The notes: generated by a model not told the origin, from the sequence alone. Numbered from the stretch's first letter, positions 52,514 through 60,953 are shown. The stretch: DNA of 64,000 nucleotides from UBA1732 sp045114455 (GCA_045114455.1 JBGUKN010000072.1:1-64000); one strand, 5' to 3'. A program made the numbers and translations.

Positions 52514-53881
52514 ATGGCACTCTTCGGAAAAATCATTGCCTGGATCCTGCGGAACATCCTCACCATCGCCGCGATCACCGTGATCCTGTGTCTGCTTTCG
52601 CCCGGGATCCGCGTCGCTAAGGACAACGCCGCGAAACTGACGGAACAGCGTGACGCGCTTCTCGACGGCATCCGGTCGGTCGAGGACGAGATCGCGAAAA
52701 CGAAGGAATCGCTCGAAAGCCGCCTCTCCATGCTGGACCACTGGCGCGAACAAAGACGGGAATGTCTGGAAAAGATCGATGCCCTGCCCAACGCCTGGCT
52801 GCATCCGATCGACCACTGGTCCGAATACACCCGGCTCACAACGGAACAGAAACGTCTGGAACTTCAGATCGACACGCTGGAATCCACGATCGCGCGGTAC
52901 AGGGATTCCCTCGCCCAGCTCGACAAAAACCGCCGGATGATGATCTTTCAGCTCGACAGCGTGACGCAGTCCATTACGGAATCCGTCTCGCGGGAGTGGA
53001 ACAGAAACGGCCTCAGGATCCTGCTGTTCACGATCTGCTTCGTGCTGCTCACGCCGCCTCTCTGGCTCGTGTTCATGTATTACTGCGTCGCCGCGCTCGT
53101 CGAGAAATTCCCGCCGATCCGCATCAGGCTCAAAGGCGACGACGGCGGGCACGAGCCCGTATTCCACCGCTCCGCGCGCAGCATCACGTTTTCGATCCCG
53201 GAAGGCCGCACGTTCTATCTGCGGGCGCAGGGCGGCGACTGGGGCAAAGAACGCCGCGATGTCGTCTGCCGGACCAAATTCATGTGGCGCTGGGGAGCGC
53301 CGCTCGTTTCGATCGCGTCGGACCTCGTGGAGCTCCTCGCATACCGCAGCGAACCGGGCGCGAAGACCCCCGGCCAGATCAAGATGACCTCGCCGAAGGA
53401 CGACGAGGTGTACATTCAGCAGATCGAGCTCAACGGCGGTCCCGGACTCGTCCTGACGCCGCGCCATGTGATCGGCCTGACCGATGACGTGGAGGTCCGC
53501 ACGGTCTGGAGCTTCAAGCTCCACAACCTCATTTCCATGCGCCTGCGCCACATCGTTTTTTTCGGCACGGGCACGATCTTCATCATCGGTGGACGCGGCA
53601 TCGACGTCCAGCGGATCGAGCCGGGTTCCAGCGCGGTCCACAAGATCGAGGACGGCGTGCTCGTCGGCTATGTGCCCGGCGCGGCGTATTCTCTCTGCCG
53701 CACGCAGACCTTCTGGGCGTATTTCCGCGGGATGACCTCGCTGCTGGACTACAAGCTCTGCGGCGGCACCTTCCTCACGCAGAACCTGGTCGGACGAAGC
53801 GAAAAGGAAGTCCTCGGAAGCGGCCTCGACCGGTTCCTCTCCGTCCTGCTGAACGGCATCGGGAAACTCCTCGGATTCTGA
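52514..53881 (+). CDS. Membrane protein with coiled coil and AIM24-like C-terminal domain
   Basis: 455 aa starting MALFGKIIAWILRNILTIAAITVILCLL (TM about 8-26), though the frame is open earlier; this Met begins the membrane helix. A coiled coil follows (about 35-150, NAAKLTEQRDALLDGIRSVEDEIAKTKESLESRLS), then a second hydrophobic stretch (about 180-205, LLFTICFVLLTPPLWLVFMYYCVAALV) and a beta-rich domain (about 215-455). In the latter VYIQQIELNGGPGLVLTPRHVIGLTDDVEV, LRHIVFFGTGTIFIIGGRG and VGYVPGAAYSLCRTQTFWAYFRGMTSLLDYKLCGGTFLTQN match the pattern of AIM24/TRAP-like proteins (L-V-D-G-x-H-L-V-A; L-R-F-G-T-G-V; F-L-Q). Assignment is by eye. Confidence 0.6.
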   Translation: MALFGKIIAWILRNILTIAAITVILCLLSPGIRVAKDNAAKLTEQRDALLDGIRSVEDEIAKTKESLESRLSMLDHWREQRRECLEKIDALPNAWLHPIDHWSEYTRLTTEQKRLELQIDTLESTIARYRDSLAQLDKNRRMMIFQLDSVTQSITESVSREWNRNGLRILLFTICFVLLTPPLWLVFMYYCVAALVEKFPPIRIRLKGDDGGHEPVFHRSARSITFSIPEGRTFYLRAQGGDWGKERRDVVCRTKFMWRWGAPLVSIASDLVELLAYRSEPGAKTPGQIKMTSPKDDEVYIQQIELNGGPGLVLTPRHVIGLTDDVEVRTVWSFKLHNLISMRLRHIVFFGTGTIFIIGGRGIDVQRIEPGSSAVHKIEDGVLVGYVPGAAYSLCRTQTFWAYFRGMTSLLDYKLCGGTFLTQNLVGRSEKEVLGSGLDRFLSVLLNGIGKLLGF

Positions 53882-53951
53882 ACCGCCGCGTGTCTTTCCG
53901 GCTCTCTGTTCGGCGCACCCTGTTTTTTTGAAAAAAACAGACGTGCGGATA

Positions 53952-53979
53952 TTGAAAAACAACCCGAAAAACGTATATT
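53952..53979 (+). promoter_or_regulatory. Promoter of glmM
   Basis: TTGAAA (53952-53957), 16-bp spacer, TATATT (53974-53979); about 115 bases before the ATG. Confidence 0.75.
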
Positions 53980-54093
53980 AACAGTATGGTTTTGTTCGAA
54001 AAGAAAAAAGCGGGCTGAATCATAGTCAATTCTAAAAAATGAAACCACATTTGTCCGGCACGCTGAATATTGGCTGGACCGAAGGAGAAGTGT

Positions 54094-55473
54094 ATGGGGC
54101 GGTTATTCGGGACGGACGGCATCCGCGGCAAAGCAAATGAGTATCCTATCACGCCGGAGCTCGCCCTGCTGGCGGGAAAAGCCGTCGCGCGGCATTTCTG
54201 CCGGAACACGTCCCGGAACGACGCCTTCGGCCAGCGCGGCAATCCGCGCGCCATCATCGGCAAGGACACGCGCATCTCCGGCTACATGCTCGAAACCGCG
54301 CTCGTGAGCGGCCTGGTGAGCATGGGCATGGACGCCTATGAAATCGGGCCGATGCCGACGCCCGCCGTCGCCAGCCTCACGAAATCCATGTGCGCCGACT
54401 GCGGCGTCATGATCACCGCCTCCCACAACCCCGCCTCCGACAACGGCATCAAGCTGTTCAGCGCCGACGGGTTCAAGCTCCCGGACGAGGTCGAGGACGA
54501 CATCGAGCGCGCCATCTTCGCCATGATGGAGCATCCCGCCGACGGCACGCCGGATCTCGGCAAGGCGTTCCGTGTGGACGACGCTCGCGGCCGCTACATC
54601 CATCAGGCGAAACGCGCCATCGGCTACACCTCGCTGAAGGGCATGAAGGTGGTGCTGGACTGCGCGAACGGCGCGTCCTACTATGTGGCACCGATCGTGC
54701 TGCGCGAACTGGGCGCCGAGGTCATTGCCACAGGCGTAAAGCCGGACGGCCTCAACATCAACAACGGCTGCGGCGCGCTCCACCCGGAAAACATGTGCCG
54801 TCTGGTGAAAGAGCACGGCGCGGACATCGGCGTGTCGTTCGACGGCGATGCCGACCGCGTGCAGTTCTGCGACCACACCGGGGCCGTCATCAACTGCGAC
54901 CGCATCATCGGCCTGTGCGCGCTGGACTACAAATCGCGCGGCCAGCTCTGCAACGACACGGTCGCCGTCACGTCCATCAGCAACCTCGGACTGCACGACG
55001 CCATGCGTCAGGCGGGCATCAAAGTCGAAGTCACCAACGTCGGCGACCGTTACGTGATCGAGCGCATGCGCGAAAAAGGGCTGAACCTGGGCGGCGAGCA
55101 GACCGGACACCTGATCTTCCTGGAGCATTCTCCGACCGGTGACGGCCTCATCTCCGCCCTGCATGTGATGCGCATCATGAAGGAGACCGGAAAATCCATC
55201 GCCGGGCTCGCCGCGTTCATGCGGGAGTATCCGCAGATCCAGAGTTCGCTCCGCATCGCCGAACGCGTCCCGTTCGACGACCTGCCGGAGCTCTCCAAGT
55301 GCATCCGCGAGGCAAAACAGGACCTCGGGGACGCCGGACGCGTGATCGTGCGCTATTCCGGCACCGAAAACAAACTTCGTATTCTCGCCGAAGCCAAAAC
55401 GGAATCCGCCGCACGGCTCTGGCATGACAAAATAGCGGGCGTAGCGGCCCGCGAACTGGAGGTAATCCCATAA
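54094..55473 (+). CDS. glmM: Phosphoglucosamine mutase
   Basis: 459 aa. Glucosamine 6-phosphate to glucosamine 1-phosphate, for UDP-GlcNAc. GRLFGTDGIRGKANEYPITPELALLAG start, phosphoserine loop MITASHNPASDNGIK (active Ser in the loop), metal-binding GVSFDGDADRVQFCD (DGDAD), sugar loop LGGEQTGHLIF (GEQSGH-like), and RYSGTENKLRILAE (phosphate loop). Ribosome site GAAGGAG decides the ATG. The next gene overlaps its stop by one base (TAATG), and encodes a GlmU-type acyltransferase, so the pair supplies UDP-GlcNAc. Confidence 0.95.
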   Translation: MGRLFGTDGIRGKANEYPITPELALLAGKAVARHFCRNTSRNDAFGQRGNPRAIIGKDTRISGYMLETALVSGLVSMGMDAYEIGPMPTPAVASLTKSMCADCGVMITASHNPASDNGIKLFSADGFKLPDEVEDDIERAIFAMMEHPADGTPDLGKAFRVDDARGRYIHQAKRAIGYTSLKGMKVVLDCANGASYYVAPIVLRELGAEVIATGVKPDGLNINNGCGALHPENMCRLVKEHGADIGVSFDGDADRVQFCDHTGAVINCDRIIGLCALDYKSRGQLCNDTVAVTSISNLGLHDAMRQAGIKVEVTNVGDRYVIERMREKGLNLGGEQTGHLIFLEHSPTGDGLISALHVMRIMKETGKSIAGLAAFMREYPQIQSSLRIAERVPFDDLPELSKCIREAKQDLGDAGRVIVRYSGTENKLRILAEAKTESAARLWHDKIAGVAARELEVIP

Positions 55474-56375
55474 TGGCATCGTTCGCATTCGAAATCTTCG
55501 AGCATGGCAATCCCGTCCTGCTGGAACCCCTGACCTGCAAAAAGCCCGCGCTGGAGCTGGAACTCGCCGCCGGCACGCTGGAATCCACCCTGCTGAGCCG
55601 CTGGTCCTCGATCCAGGATTCCGCCGCCCCCGGCACCCGTCTCCGCCTCGCCTCCGACTTCTGGCCCTCCAAGGCCCTGCTGGAAAAAGCAGCAGCCGCG
55701 CTCATCACAGGGCAGGCATTCTCCGTGACCGACGCCGACGGCGTGGCCGCCGAATGCACCGGATGCGGCGCAAACACCGTGTCCATCCCCGCCGACGAAG
55801 CATCCTTCCGCATCCGCTATCCGTGGGATCTGCTGAAGGTCAACGAGGAGTACCTCGCGGGCTACACCGAGAACGTGATCAACGGCACCGTGCGCGAACG
55901 CGTCACGCTCGACGGCGTGGTGATCCTGGGCGAAGGCTCCGTGCTGCTCCCGGGCGTCTACATCGAGGGCGTCGCCGTGATCGGCAAGAACTGCAAGATC
56001 GGCCCGAACTGCTACCTGCGCGGCTACAACTTCATCTCCGACAAATGCCACATCGGACAGGCCGTCGAGATCAAGAACTCCATCCTCATGACGCACGTCG
56101 CCGCAGGACACCTCTCCTACATCGGCGACTCCATCGTCTGCCAGAACGTGAACTTCGGCGCCGGCACCATCACCTCGAATTTCCGCCACGACGGCAAGAA
56201 CCACCGTTCCATGGTCCAGGGCAGCCTCATCGACACCGGCCGCCGCAAATTCGGCTCCATCATCGGCGAGAACGTCCACACCGGCATCCACACCGCCATC
56301 TACCCGGGACGCAAGATCTGGGCCGACGTCCAGACCCGCCCCGGCGACGTGGTTCAGCTCGACCTGATGAGATAA
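55473..56375 (+). CDS. GlmU-like left-handed beta-helix acyltransferase
   Basis: 300 aa. The N-terminal 130 aa have no clear pyrophosphorylase motif. Residues about 140-300 are hexapeptide repeats (VTLDGVVILGEGSVLLPGVYIEGVAVIGKNCKIGPNCYLRGYNFISDKCHIGQAVEIKNSILM) ending with NFGAGTITSNFRHDGKNHRSMVQGSLIDTGRRKFGSIIGENVHTGIHTAIYPGRKI, which resembles the acetyltransferase half of GlmU and archaeal glucosamine 1-phosphate acetyltransferases. Following glmM directly, it is probably the step after it. Whether a separate uridyltransferase exists is not seen. Confidence 0.75.
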   Translation: MASFAFEIFEHGNPVLLEPLTCKKPALELELAAGTLESTLLSRWSSIQDSAAPGTRLRLASDFWPSKALLEKAAAALITGQAFSVTDADGVAAECTGCGANTVSIPADEASFRIRYPWDLLKVNEEYLAGYTENVINGTVRERVTLDGVVILGEGSVLLPGVYIEGVAVIGKNCKIGPNCYLRGYNFISDKCHIGQAVEIKNSILMTHVAAGHLSYIGDSIVCQNVNFGAGTITSNFRHDGKNHRSMVQGSLIDTGRRKFGSIIGENVHTGIHTAIYPGRKIWADVQTRPGDVVQLDLMR

Positions 56376-56398
56376 CCGCACCTCGACCGCAATCCCGT

Positions 56399-56438
56399 CC
56401 GCCGGACGCAGCTCCATCCGTACGTCCGGCGGCTTTTT
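56399..56438 (+). terminator. Intrinsic terminator of the glmM operon
   Basis: CCGCCGGACG (56399-56408) pairs perfectly with CGTCCGGCGG (56423-56432), loop 14 bases, then C and five T. It shares the CCGGACG arm with the hairpins at 37663-37709. Confidence 0.85.
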
Positions 56439-56460
56439 CAACTTTCAACAGGAAACAGCC

Positions 56461-57357
56461 ATGCCCCGATCCCTGCAAATCCTCTACGCCGCGCTCCGCT
56501 TCGGCACGCGCTTCCGCGGTCCCGTGAAGCCCGACGAGCCCGCGCTGTACTCCCGCGCCCTGATGCTCCAGCCGTTCGCCGGACTTCTGATCGGGGCGGC
56601 CGCCGCGGTCCCGACGCTGTTCGTCAGCTCGAGTTTCCGCGGCCTGCAGGGGCTGATCCTGTTCGCCTCCGGCATCTACCTCTTCCTGATGGAATGGCTC
56701 ACGCGATTCGACAATCTCCTCGCGTTCGACGCCGCCTGCCGGATGCTCGCCGGGGCAAATGTCTCCCCGGAGGAACGCCTCGCCCGCGCCGCACGGCCCG
56801 GCTCCTCCCCGTGCACGGCCATTCTGATCGGACTGAAGATGCTGGTGGTCTACCTGATCTTCATGCGGACCGCGCTCTTTGGCGACAACCTGATGCTCGC
56901 GCTCATGTTCCTGTCCGTGCCATTCTTCGGACGGATCGCGATGCTGTTCGCCTATCCGTCGGGTTCCGGCAGGGAACGCCCCGAGGTCTACGAAGTGATC
57001 CGTCTGGGCTGGGTCCTGCTGGCGATGCTGCTTTTGGCGCTCGCGCTCGGCATGATCCGCACATACGGCGGCGAGTTCTTCTCCTTCCGATCCATGAAGC
57101 TCACGATGTCCGGGTTCCGCGCACGGGGAAGCGGCGCCACGGGCTTTTCCCCGTTCCTCACGATCGTCAGCCTCGGTATTCAGGACGCCGTCACGTTCCT
57201 GGCGACCGGATTCCTGTCCGTGCTGTACTGGAACACCGAGGCGGGAAAAAAGCTGAAGACCGCACCGCCGCCCGAATTCGCCGGGGCCGTCTGCGAGACC
57301 GCCGAACTCGGCGCGATGATCGTCTTCCTGATCCTCGCCGACGACGTGATCTTCTGA
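56461..57357 (+). CDS. CobS-like membrane protein (adenosylcobinamide-GDP ribazoletransferase family, divergent)
   Basis: 298 aa, about six membrane segments. It follows the layout of CobS: an N-terminal LQILYAALRFGTRFRGPV (like FLTRIP), a region MEWLTRFDNLLAFDAACRMLAGANVSPEERLARAARPGSSPCTAILIGLKMLVVY that aligns with TGALHLDGLADTADGL...EIMRDSRIGAFGVLAL, VPFFGRIAMLFAYPSGSGR, and near the end EFAGAVCETAELGAMIVFLILAD like GGLTGDTYGALNEL. The Asp residues of FDNLLAFDA are kept but the HxDGL...DG signature is altered. No other cobamide gene is in the window. A membrane enzyme that transfers an alcohol-type group is possible; cobalamin synthesis is not proven. Confidence 0.55.
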   Translation: MPRSLQILYAALRFGTRFRGPVKPDEPALYSRALMLQPFAGLLIGAAAAVPTLFVSSSFRGLQGLILFASGIYLFLMEWLTRFDNLLAFDAACRMLAGANVSPEERLARAARPGSSPCTAILIGLKMLVVYLIFMRTALFGDNLMLALMFLSVPFFGRIAMLFAYPSGSGRERPEVYEVIRLGWVLLAMLLLALALGMIRTYGGEFFSFRSMKLTMSGFRARGSGATGFSPFLTIVSLGIQDAVTFLATGFLSVLYWNTEAGKKLKTAPPPEFAGAVCETAELGAMIVFLILADDVIF

Positions 57358-57391
57358 GCGCAATAACAACCTGAACTTTGGAGGTTGAGCC

Positions 57392-58189
57392 ATGAAAAAG
57401 AGACTGTTCTTTGTCTTTTTGGGATTGGTCGTGCTGCTCACAGGCTGCGGACGCATCAAAAGGAAACTGAGCGGCGGCAGTTCGTCGAAGCCGCCGCCAA
57501 AAGACCCGTTTTACACGGATACGGGCTTCCGGGATACGTACCGCTTTCCCCTGAAATATCCATACGAGGTCTTTATGATCGATAACTTGGATGACGGGTA
57601 TCTGTCGGCATCGAAATATGTCAAGGACCCGGATTCGAATTCCGGAGACGGCGCGCTCTCCGGCCTCCTGGACCTGAAGGGGAAGATCACCGATCTTCAT
57701 CTGCACGAGGACTATGCGTTTTTCCGGAGAGAGGACTGGACGTACGGATATCTGCAATACAGTACCGGGGAAGTGCGCCTGTTCGAGACGGAAGAGGAAC
57801 TGAAGAGGGTGTGTCTTCTGGACCCCGAGGATTTCAAGCCGCTGGAATACTACTACAAGCTGTTCGAAAAGGGCACGGTCATGTATCCGCCGCCGGATCC
57901 CGCGAAGAAGAAAGAGATCCGTTTCCATGTGATTTCGCATTTCCACGGCCTGGCGGTCAAAATGGTTCCCGAGGCGGCGTATTCGAACGGGGAGCGCGGA
58001 CCGGCCATCATCCAGGTGGTTTCCGGCGAAACCGGCGGAGAGATCGAGATCGAGACCGGAAAGCTTATCCGGGGGAATCTGTCTCAGGAAGCGCAGGACT
58101 GGATCGGCAAGTGGCTGCCGCTGCACCGGGACGAACTGATGGAGATATGGGAAACGCGGAAGCTGAAGGAGATCCCTCCGCTGGAATGA
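57392..58189 (+). CDS. Lipoprotein of unknown function
   Basis: 265 aa. Signal peptide MKKRLFFVFLGLVVLLTGCGR has lipobox LTGC. A short, Ser/Pro-rich linker follows (SGGSSSKPPPKD), then a globular domain of about 230 aa with many charged and aromatic residues (TDTGFRDTYRFPLKYPYEVFMIDNLDDGYLSASKYVKD, EDWTYGYLQYSTGEVRLFETEEEL) and no recognised family. The ribosome site TTTGGAGGTTGAGCC is strong. 34 bases after the CobS-like gene, same direction. Confidence 0.75.
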   Translation: MKKRLFFVFLGLVVLLTGCGRIKRKLSGGSSSKPPPKDPFYTDTGFRDTYRFPLKYPYEVFMIDNLDDGYLSASKYVKDPDSNSGDGALSGLLDLKGKITDLHLHEDYAFFRREDWTYGYLQYSTGEVRLFETEEELKRVCLLDPEDFKPLEYYYKLFEKGTVMYPPPDPAKKKEIRFHVISHFHGLAVKMVPEAAYSNGERGPAIIQVVSGETGGEIEIETGKLIRGNLSQEAQDWIGKWLPLHRDELMEIWETRKLKEIPPLE

Positions 58190-58213
58190 GACGGCCGCCC
58201 GTTCGGTCCGGCT

Positions 58214-59251
58214 TCAGGCGTGGTGCATCACCAGGTACGCGGTGTACGCGATGTACGCCGTCAGCAGCAGCGCGCCCTGAACGCGGTTGAGGCGCTTCCC
58301 GAACATTCCGAACAGGAACAGCGCGCCGGACGTGCCGAGCATGACCGCGAAATCCATTCCGCGGATGCTTTCTCCCACGAGCGGCGAGATCACGGGCACG
58401 ATGCCGAGGATGCAGAAGACGTTGAAGATGTTCGAGCCCACGATGTTCCCGATGGCGATGTCGTTTTCGCCCTTCAGCGCCGCCACGAACGACGTGGCGA
58501 GCTCCGGCAGGCTGGTCCCGACCGCCACGATCGTGAGCCCGGTCACGGCTTTGCTGATGCCGAACGCGTTCGCGAACGCCACGGCGGAAATCAGGAACGA
58601 CTTCGCGCCGAGCACGAGCATGGCAACACCCCCCGCGACCGCAAGCACGGCCAGCGGCACGCCGAGCGGTTTTTCCATGCTCTCCGCGACTTCGGGATCG
58701 ACGCCCGACTCCGCCTCGCCCTCCGCCGCGCCGTCAGCCGCCTTCTTCGCCTCCTGTTTCTTCGAAATGATCACGTTCAGCGTAGTGTAGGTCAGGATGC
58801 ACAGGAAGAAGAACGCGCCTTCCCAGCGGTTGATGCCGTGGCTCAGGAAATAGAATCCGGCAAGCGCGAGCATGGCGAACATCATCACCGGCAGGTCGAA
58901 CCGCTTCAGGTTCGCGTGGAACGGTATCGGGCGGAGCACGGCGCACAATCCGAGGATCAGCGCCACGTTGCAGATGTTCGACCCGATCACGTTGCCGAGG
59001 CTGATATCCGCCGATCCGCGCAGCGCCGAGTCGATGCTCACGACCAGTTCCGGCGCGCTGGTGGCGAACGCCGCGAGCGTGAGGCCGATCACAAGGCGGG
59101 AGACGCGCGCCTTCAGCGCCAGCGAAACGCCGCCGCGTACCAGGAACTCCGCCCCGTAGTACAGCAGAGCCACTCCAAGGACGGCAAGCCCGAGATTGCG
59201 GAAAATGTCAAGCGTCGGCATCGTGAATTCGATCTCCCTGAAACGATCCAT
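58214..59251 (-). CDS. Calcium/sodium antiporter-like protein (CaCA family)
   Basis: 345 aa, about 11 membrane segments, member of the YrbG/CaxA-type CaCA family. It carries both conserved alpha-repeats: FLVRGGVSLALKARVSRLVIGLTLAAFATSAPELVVSIDSALRGSADISLGNVIGSNICNV and KSFLISAVAFANAFGISKAVTGLTIVAVGTSLPELATSFVAALKGENDIAIGNIVGSNIFNV. A hydrophilic central loop (KKQEAKKAADGAAEGEAESGVDPEVAESME) links the halves. Divergent promoter at 59306-59333. Confidence 0.9.
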   Translation of the reverse strand: MDRFREIEFTMPTLDIFRNLGLAVLGVALLYYGAEFLVRGGVSLALKARVSRLVIGLTLAAFATSAPELVVSIDSALRGSADISLGNVIGSNICNVALILGLCAVLRPIPFHANLKRFDLPVMMFAMLALAGFYFLSHGINRWEGAFFFLCILTYTTLNVIISKKQEAKKAADGAAEGEAESGVDPEVAESMEKPLGVPLAVLAVAGGVAMLVLGAKSFLISAVAFANAFGISKAVTGLTIVAVGTSLPELATSFVAALKGENDIAIGNIVGSNIFNVFCILGIVPVISPLVGESIRGMDFAVMLGTSGALFLFGMFGKRLNRVQGALLLTAYIAYTAYLVMHHA

Positions 59252-59305
59252 AAAACCCGTTCTCCGCCCGCCCCTTCCGGCGGCTGCGGGAAACTTCGAC
59301 CTCTT

Positions 59306-59333
59306 AATCTACACGTTTTTTACCGGATTTCAA
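59306..59333 (-). promoter_or_regulatory. Promoter of the antiporter gene
   Basis: Minus strand TTGAAA (59333-59328), 16-bp spacer, TAGATT (59311-59306). Confidence 0.7.
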
Positions 59334-59352
59334 GTTTTTTCGGGAAATCGGC

Positions 59353-59380
59353 TTGCTTTTCCGCGTTCGCGTGATACTTT
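59353..59380 (+). promoter_or_regulatory. Promoter of the secreted protein gene
   Basis: TTGCTT (59353-59358), 16-bp spacer, TACTTT (59375-59380). Confidence 0.65.
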
Positions 59381-59563
59381 TATAGTTATGAACAATGAAC
59401 GAGATCGGCACAATCCTGCCCGCTCGCCATTTCAACACGAACACTGCCGAAGTGGAGGCCCCGCCTCCGGAGCACAAACCAAACACTACGACTACCCCGT
59501 GCCGGAGCATAGCCCGGCACAACAATAGTGGAGGGCTTGCCCTCCCCGGAAAGGAACGGCCCC

Positions 59564-60262
59564 ATGAGGATTCGCATCGCACTTACGGCTTTCTTCTGCA
59601 TGCTGGCATGCTGCGCCCTCGTCGCCCAGACCCGGACCGGACAGAACAATGCGTCCGGCAACGGCAATTCGCGGGGCGGCCTGCTGTCGTCTCCGACCTC
59701 GTCGAACTCCGGCAAATCCGCCTCGAAATCATCCGATACGGCCAGAAGAGGCATCTTCGACATCGCCACGTCATCCGACGCCGGGAAGAAAACGGGTTCC
59801 GCCGCGCCCGCCGCGGGCCGGTCGACCGCCACGGCTTCCCCGTTCGGCACCGCCTCGAACCGCACGCGTTCCTCCTCGGCGCGCCGCTGGAAGACGAACA
59901 GCAAGATCGCCGACTGCATCCGGGCGAAAGCCATCCCGTCCAACACCAATCTTTCGTTCTCCGGCACCATCACCAACATCGTCACCGACGGCCGTTACGT
60001 CATCCTCACGTTGTTCGATTCCGTGGAGACGGTCACGGAAAACGGCGCGAAAGGCGACGTCCCGGTCACATACACCGTCGTACTGGACGCCGAATCCGTC
60101 GCGGGAAACAACTCCCTCAAAGTCGATGCCAAAAAGAGTTTCACTGTGGACAGCAACTACGCCTACCTCGTGTGGGACGATTCCGGCTGCACGGTCCGCG
60201 CGGTCGACAATTCCCTGACAGAGCCCGACCAGACCACGACCAACAGTTCCTCCAGACGCTGA
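59564..60262 (+). CDS. Secreted protein of unknown function, Ser/Thr-rich
   Basis: 232 aa starting MRIRIALTAFFCMLACCALVAQ (signal peptide). GGAAAGGAA precedes this ATG, although the frame is open a little further up. Residues 25-105 are low complexity, Ser/Asn/Lys/Gly-rich (SSPTSSNSGKSASKSSDTARRG). The C-terminal 110 aa form a beta-rich domain: CIRAKAIPSNTNLSFSGTITNIVTDGRYVILTLFDSVETVTENG...NSLKVDAKKSFTVDSNYAYLVWDDSGCTVRAVDNS, with an OB-fold-like look (SFSGTITNIVTDGRYVILTLF). No family named. Confidence 0.75.
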   Translation: MRIRIALTAFFCMLACCALVAQTRTGQNNASGNGNSRGGLLSSPTSSNSGKSASKSSDTARRGIFDIATSSDAGKKTGSAAPAAGRSTATASPFGTASNRTRSSSARRWKTNSKIADCIRAKAIPSNTNLSFSGTITNIVTDGRYVILTLFDSVETVTENGAKGDVPVTYTVVLDAESVAGNNSLKVDAKKSFTVDSNYAYLVWDDSGCTVRAVDNSLTEPDQTTTNSSSRR

Positions 60263-60321
60263 CGCGTTCCCGTCACCGCCCCCTCCTCAAACATTCACAC
60301 TGTTTCCATGTGTCCGCCCGT

Positions 60322-60352
60322 ATCCCGCCGGGCCCCGGGAGCAGTTTTTTTT
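60322..60352 (+). terminator. Likely terminator after the secreted protein gene
   Basis: TCCC-GCCGGGCC-CCGGGA-type stem followed by GCAG and eight T. Confidence 0.6.
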
Positions 60353-60480
60353 CCATTACATTTTCTGTTTCGTCCTGATTCCGCCGCTTTTTCTCATCTG
60401 AGGCAAAACAAACGGCTTGCGAACAGGACGTTTTTGTTTCGGCAAATTCGCCCCCTGTTTTTCATGGGATGTCCATGCCC

Positions 60481-60505
60481 TTTCACTGTTTTACGTTTTG
60501 TGAAA
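60481..60505. promoter_or_regulatory. Interrupted palindrome, candidate activator site
   Basis: TTTCAC (60481-60486), 13 bases, GTGAAA (60500-60505), located 47 bp upstream of the -24 element. Position suits a bacterial enhancer-binding protein, but the sequence is not the NtrC consensus. Confidence 0.4.
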
Positions 60506-60551
60506 ACGGATTCGGGGGCATACGATCCTTTTTCAGCCTGAAAAAAACACT

Positions 60552-60567
60552 TGGCACGGGACTTGCT
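60552..60567 (+). promoter_or_regulatory. Sigma-54 (RpoN) promoter of the PII-amtB operon
   Basis: TGGCAC-GGGAC-TTGCT matches the -24/-12 consensus TGGCAC-N5-TTGCW exactly, with GG and GC 12 bp apart. The start codon is 45 bases downstream. The only perfect match noticed in intergenic DNA of this window. Confidence 0.93.
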
Positions 60568-60611
60568 TCCACAAGGCAACTAACCAGCGAACGCAAGATA
60601 GGAGGTTCGTT

Positions 60612-60953
60612 ATGAAACTGGTGATTGCATATATTCAGCCGGATCGGCTGAATCCGGTCAAGCAGGCGTTGTACGCCCGCAGCGTATTCAAGATCTCCGT
60701 GACCAATGCCCTGGGATGCGGACAGCAGCGCGGCTATGCGCAGATGTGGCGCGGCGCGCTGAAGGAAGTCAACCTTCTGAAGAAAGTCCGTCTGGCCATC
60801 GCGGTCAACGATGAATTCGTCGAAACCACGATCGAAGGCATTTGCGAAGGTGCGAGGACAGGCCATATCGGCGATGGAAAGATCTTTGTTCTGCCGATGG
60901 ACGAATGCATCCGCATTCGTACGGGAGAACGCGGTTCCGAGGCGATCGGATAA
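60612..60953 (+). CDS. PII-type nitrogen regulatory protein, without the uridylylation Tyr
   Basis: 113 aa. Aligns to GlnB/GlnK end to end: MKLVIAYIQPDRLNPVKQALYARSVFKISVTNALGCGQQRGYAQMWRGALKEVNLLKKVRLAIAVNDEFVETTIEGICEGARTGHIGDGKIFVLPMDECIRIRTGERGSEAIG. TGHIGDGKIFV (B-loop) and the Gln of GQQRG are intact, so ATP and 2-oxoglutarate binding is expected. The T-loop reads MWRGALKEV where E. coli has LYRGAEYMV, so Tyr51 (uridylylation site) and Tyr46 are missing. Covalent control through GlnD is therefore unlikely. It is upstream of amtB, so it probably binds and gates that channel. GGAGG precedes the ATG. Confidence 0.92.
   Translation: MKLVIAYIQPDRLNPVKQALYARSVFKISVTNALGCGQQRGYAQMWRGALKEVNLLKKVRLAIAVNDEFVETTIEGICEGARTGHIGDGKIFVLPMDECIRIRTGERGSEAIG

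Larger units (their letters stand above)
59252..59563. other. 312-base divergent intergenic region
   Basis: Contains a minus-strand promoter for the antiporter (59306-59333) and a plus-strand promoter for the gene at 59564 (59353-59380), separated by about 20 bp. The following leader, about 185 bases, has no gene I can support. Confidence 0.75.
60263..60611. other. 349-base gap: terminator, regulatory region and leader of the nitrogen operon
   Basis: Has a G/C hairpin with eight T (60322-60352), an interrupted palindrome TTTCAC-N13-GTGAAA (60481-60505), and the sigma-54 element (60552-60567). No gene seen. Confidence 0.8.
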
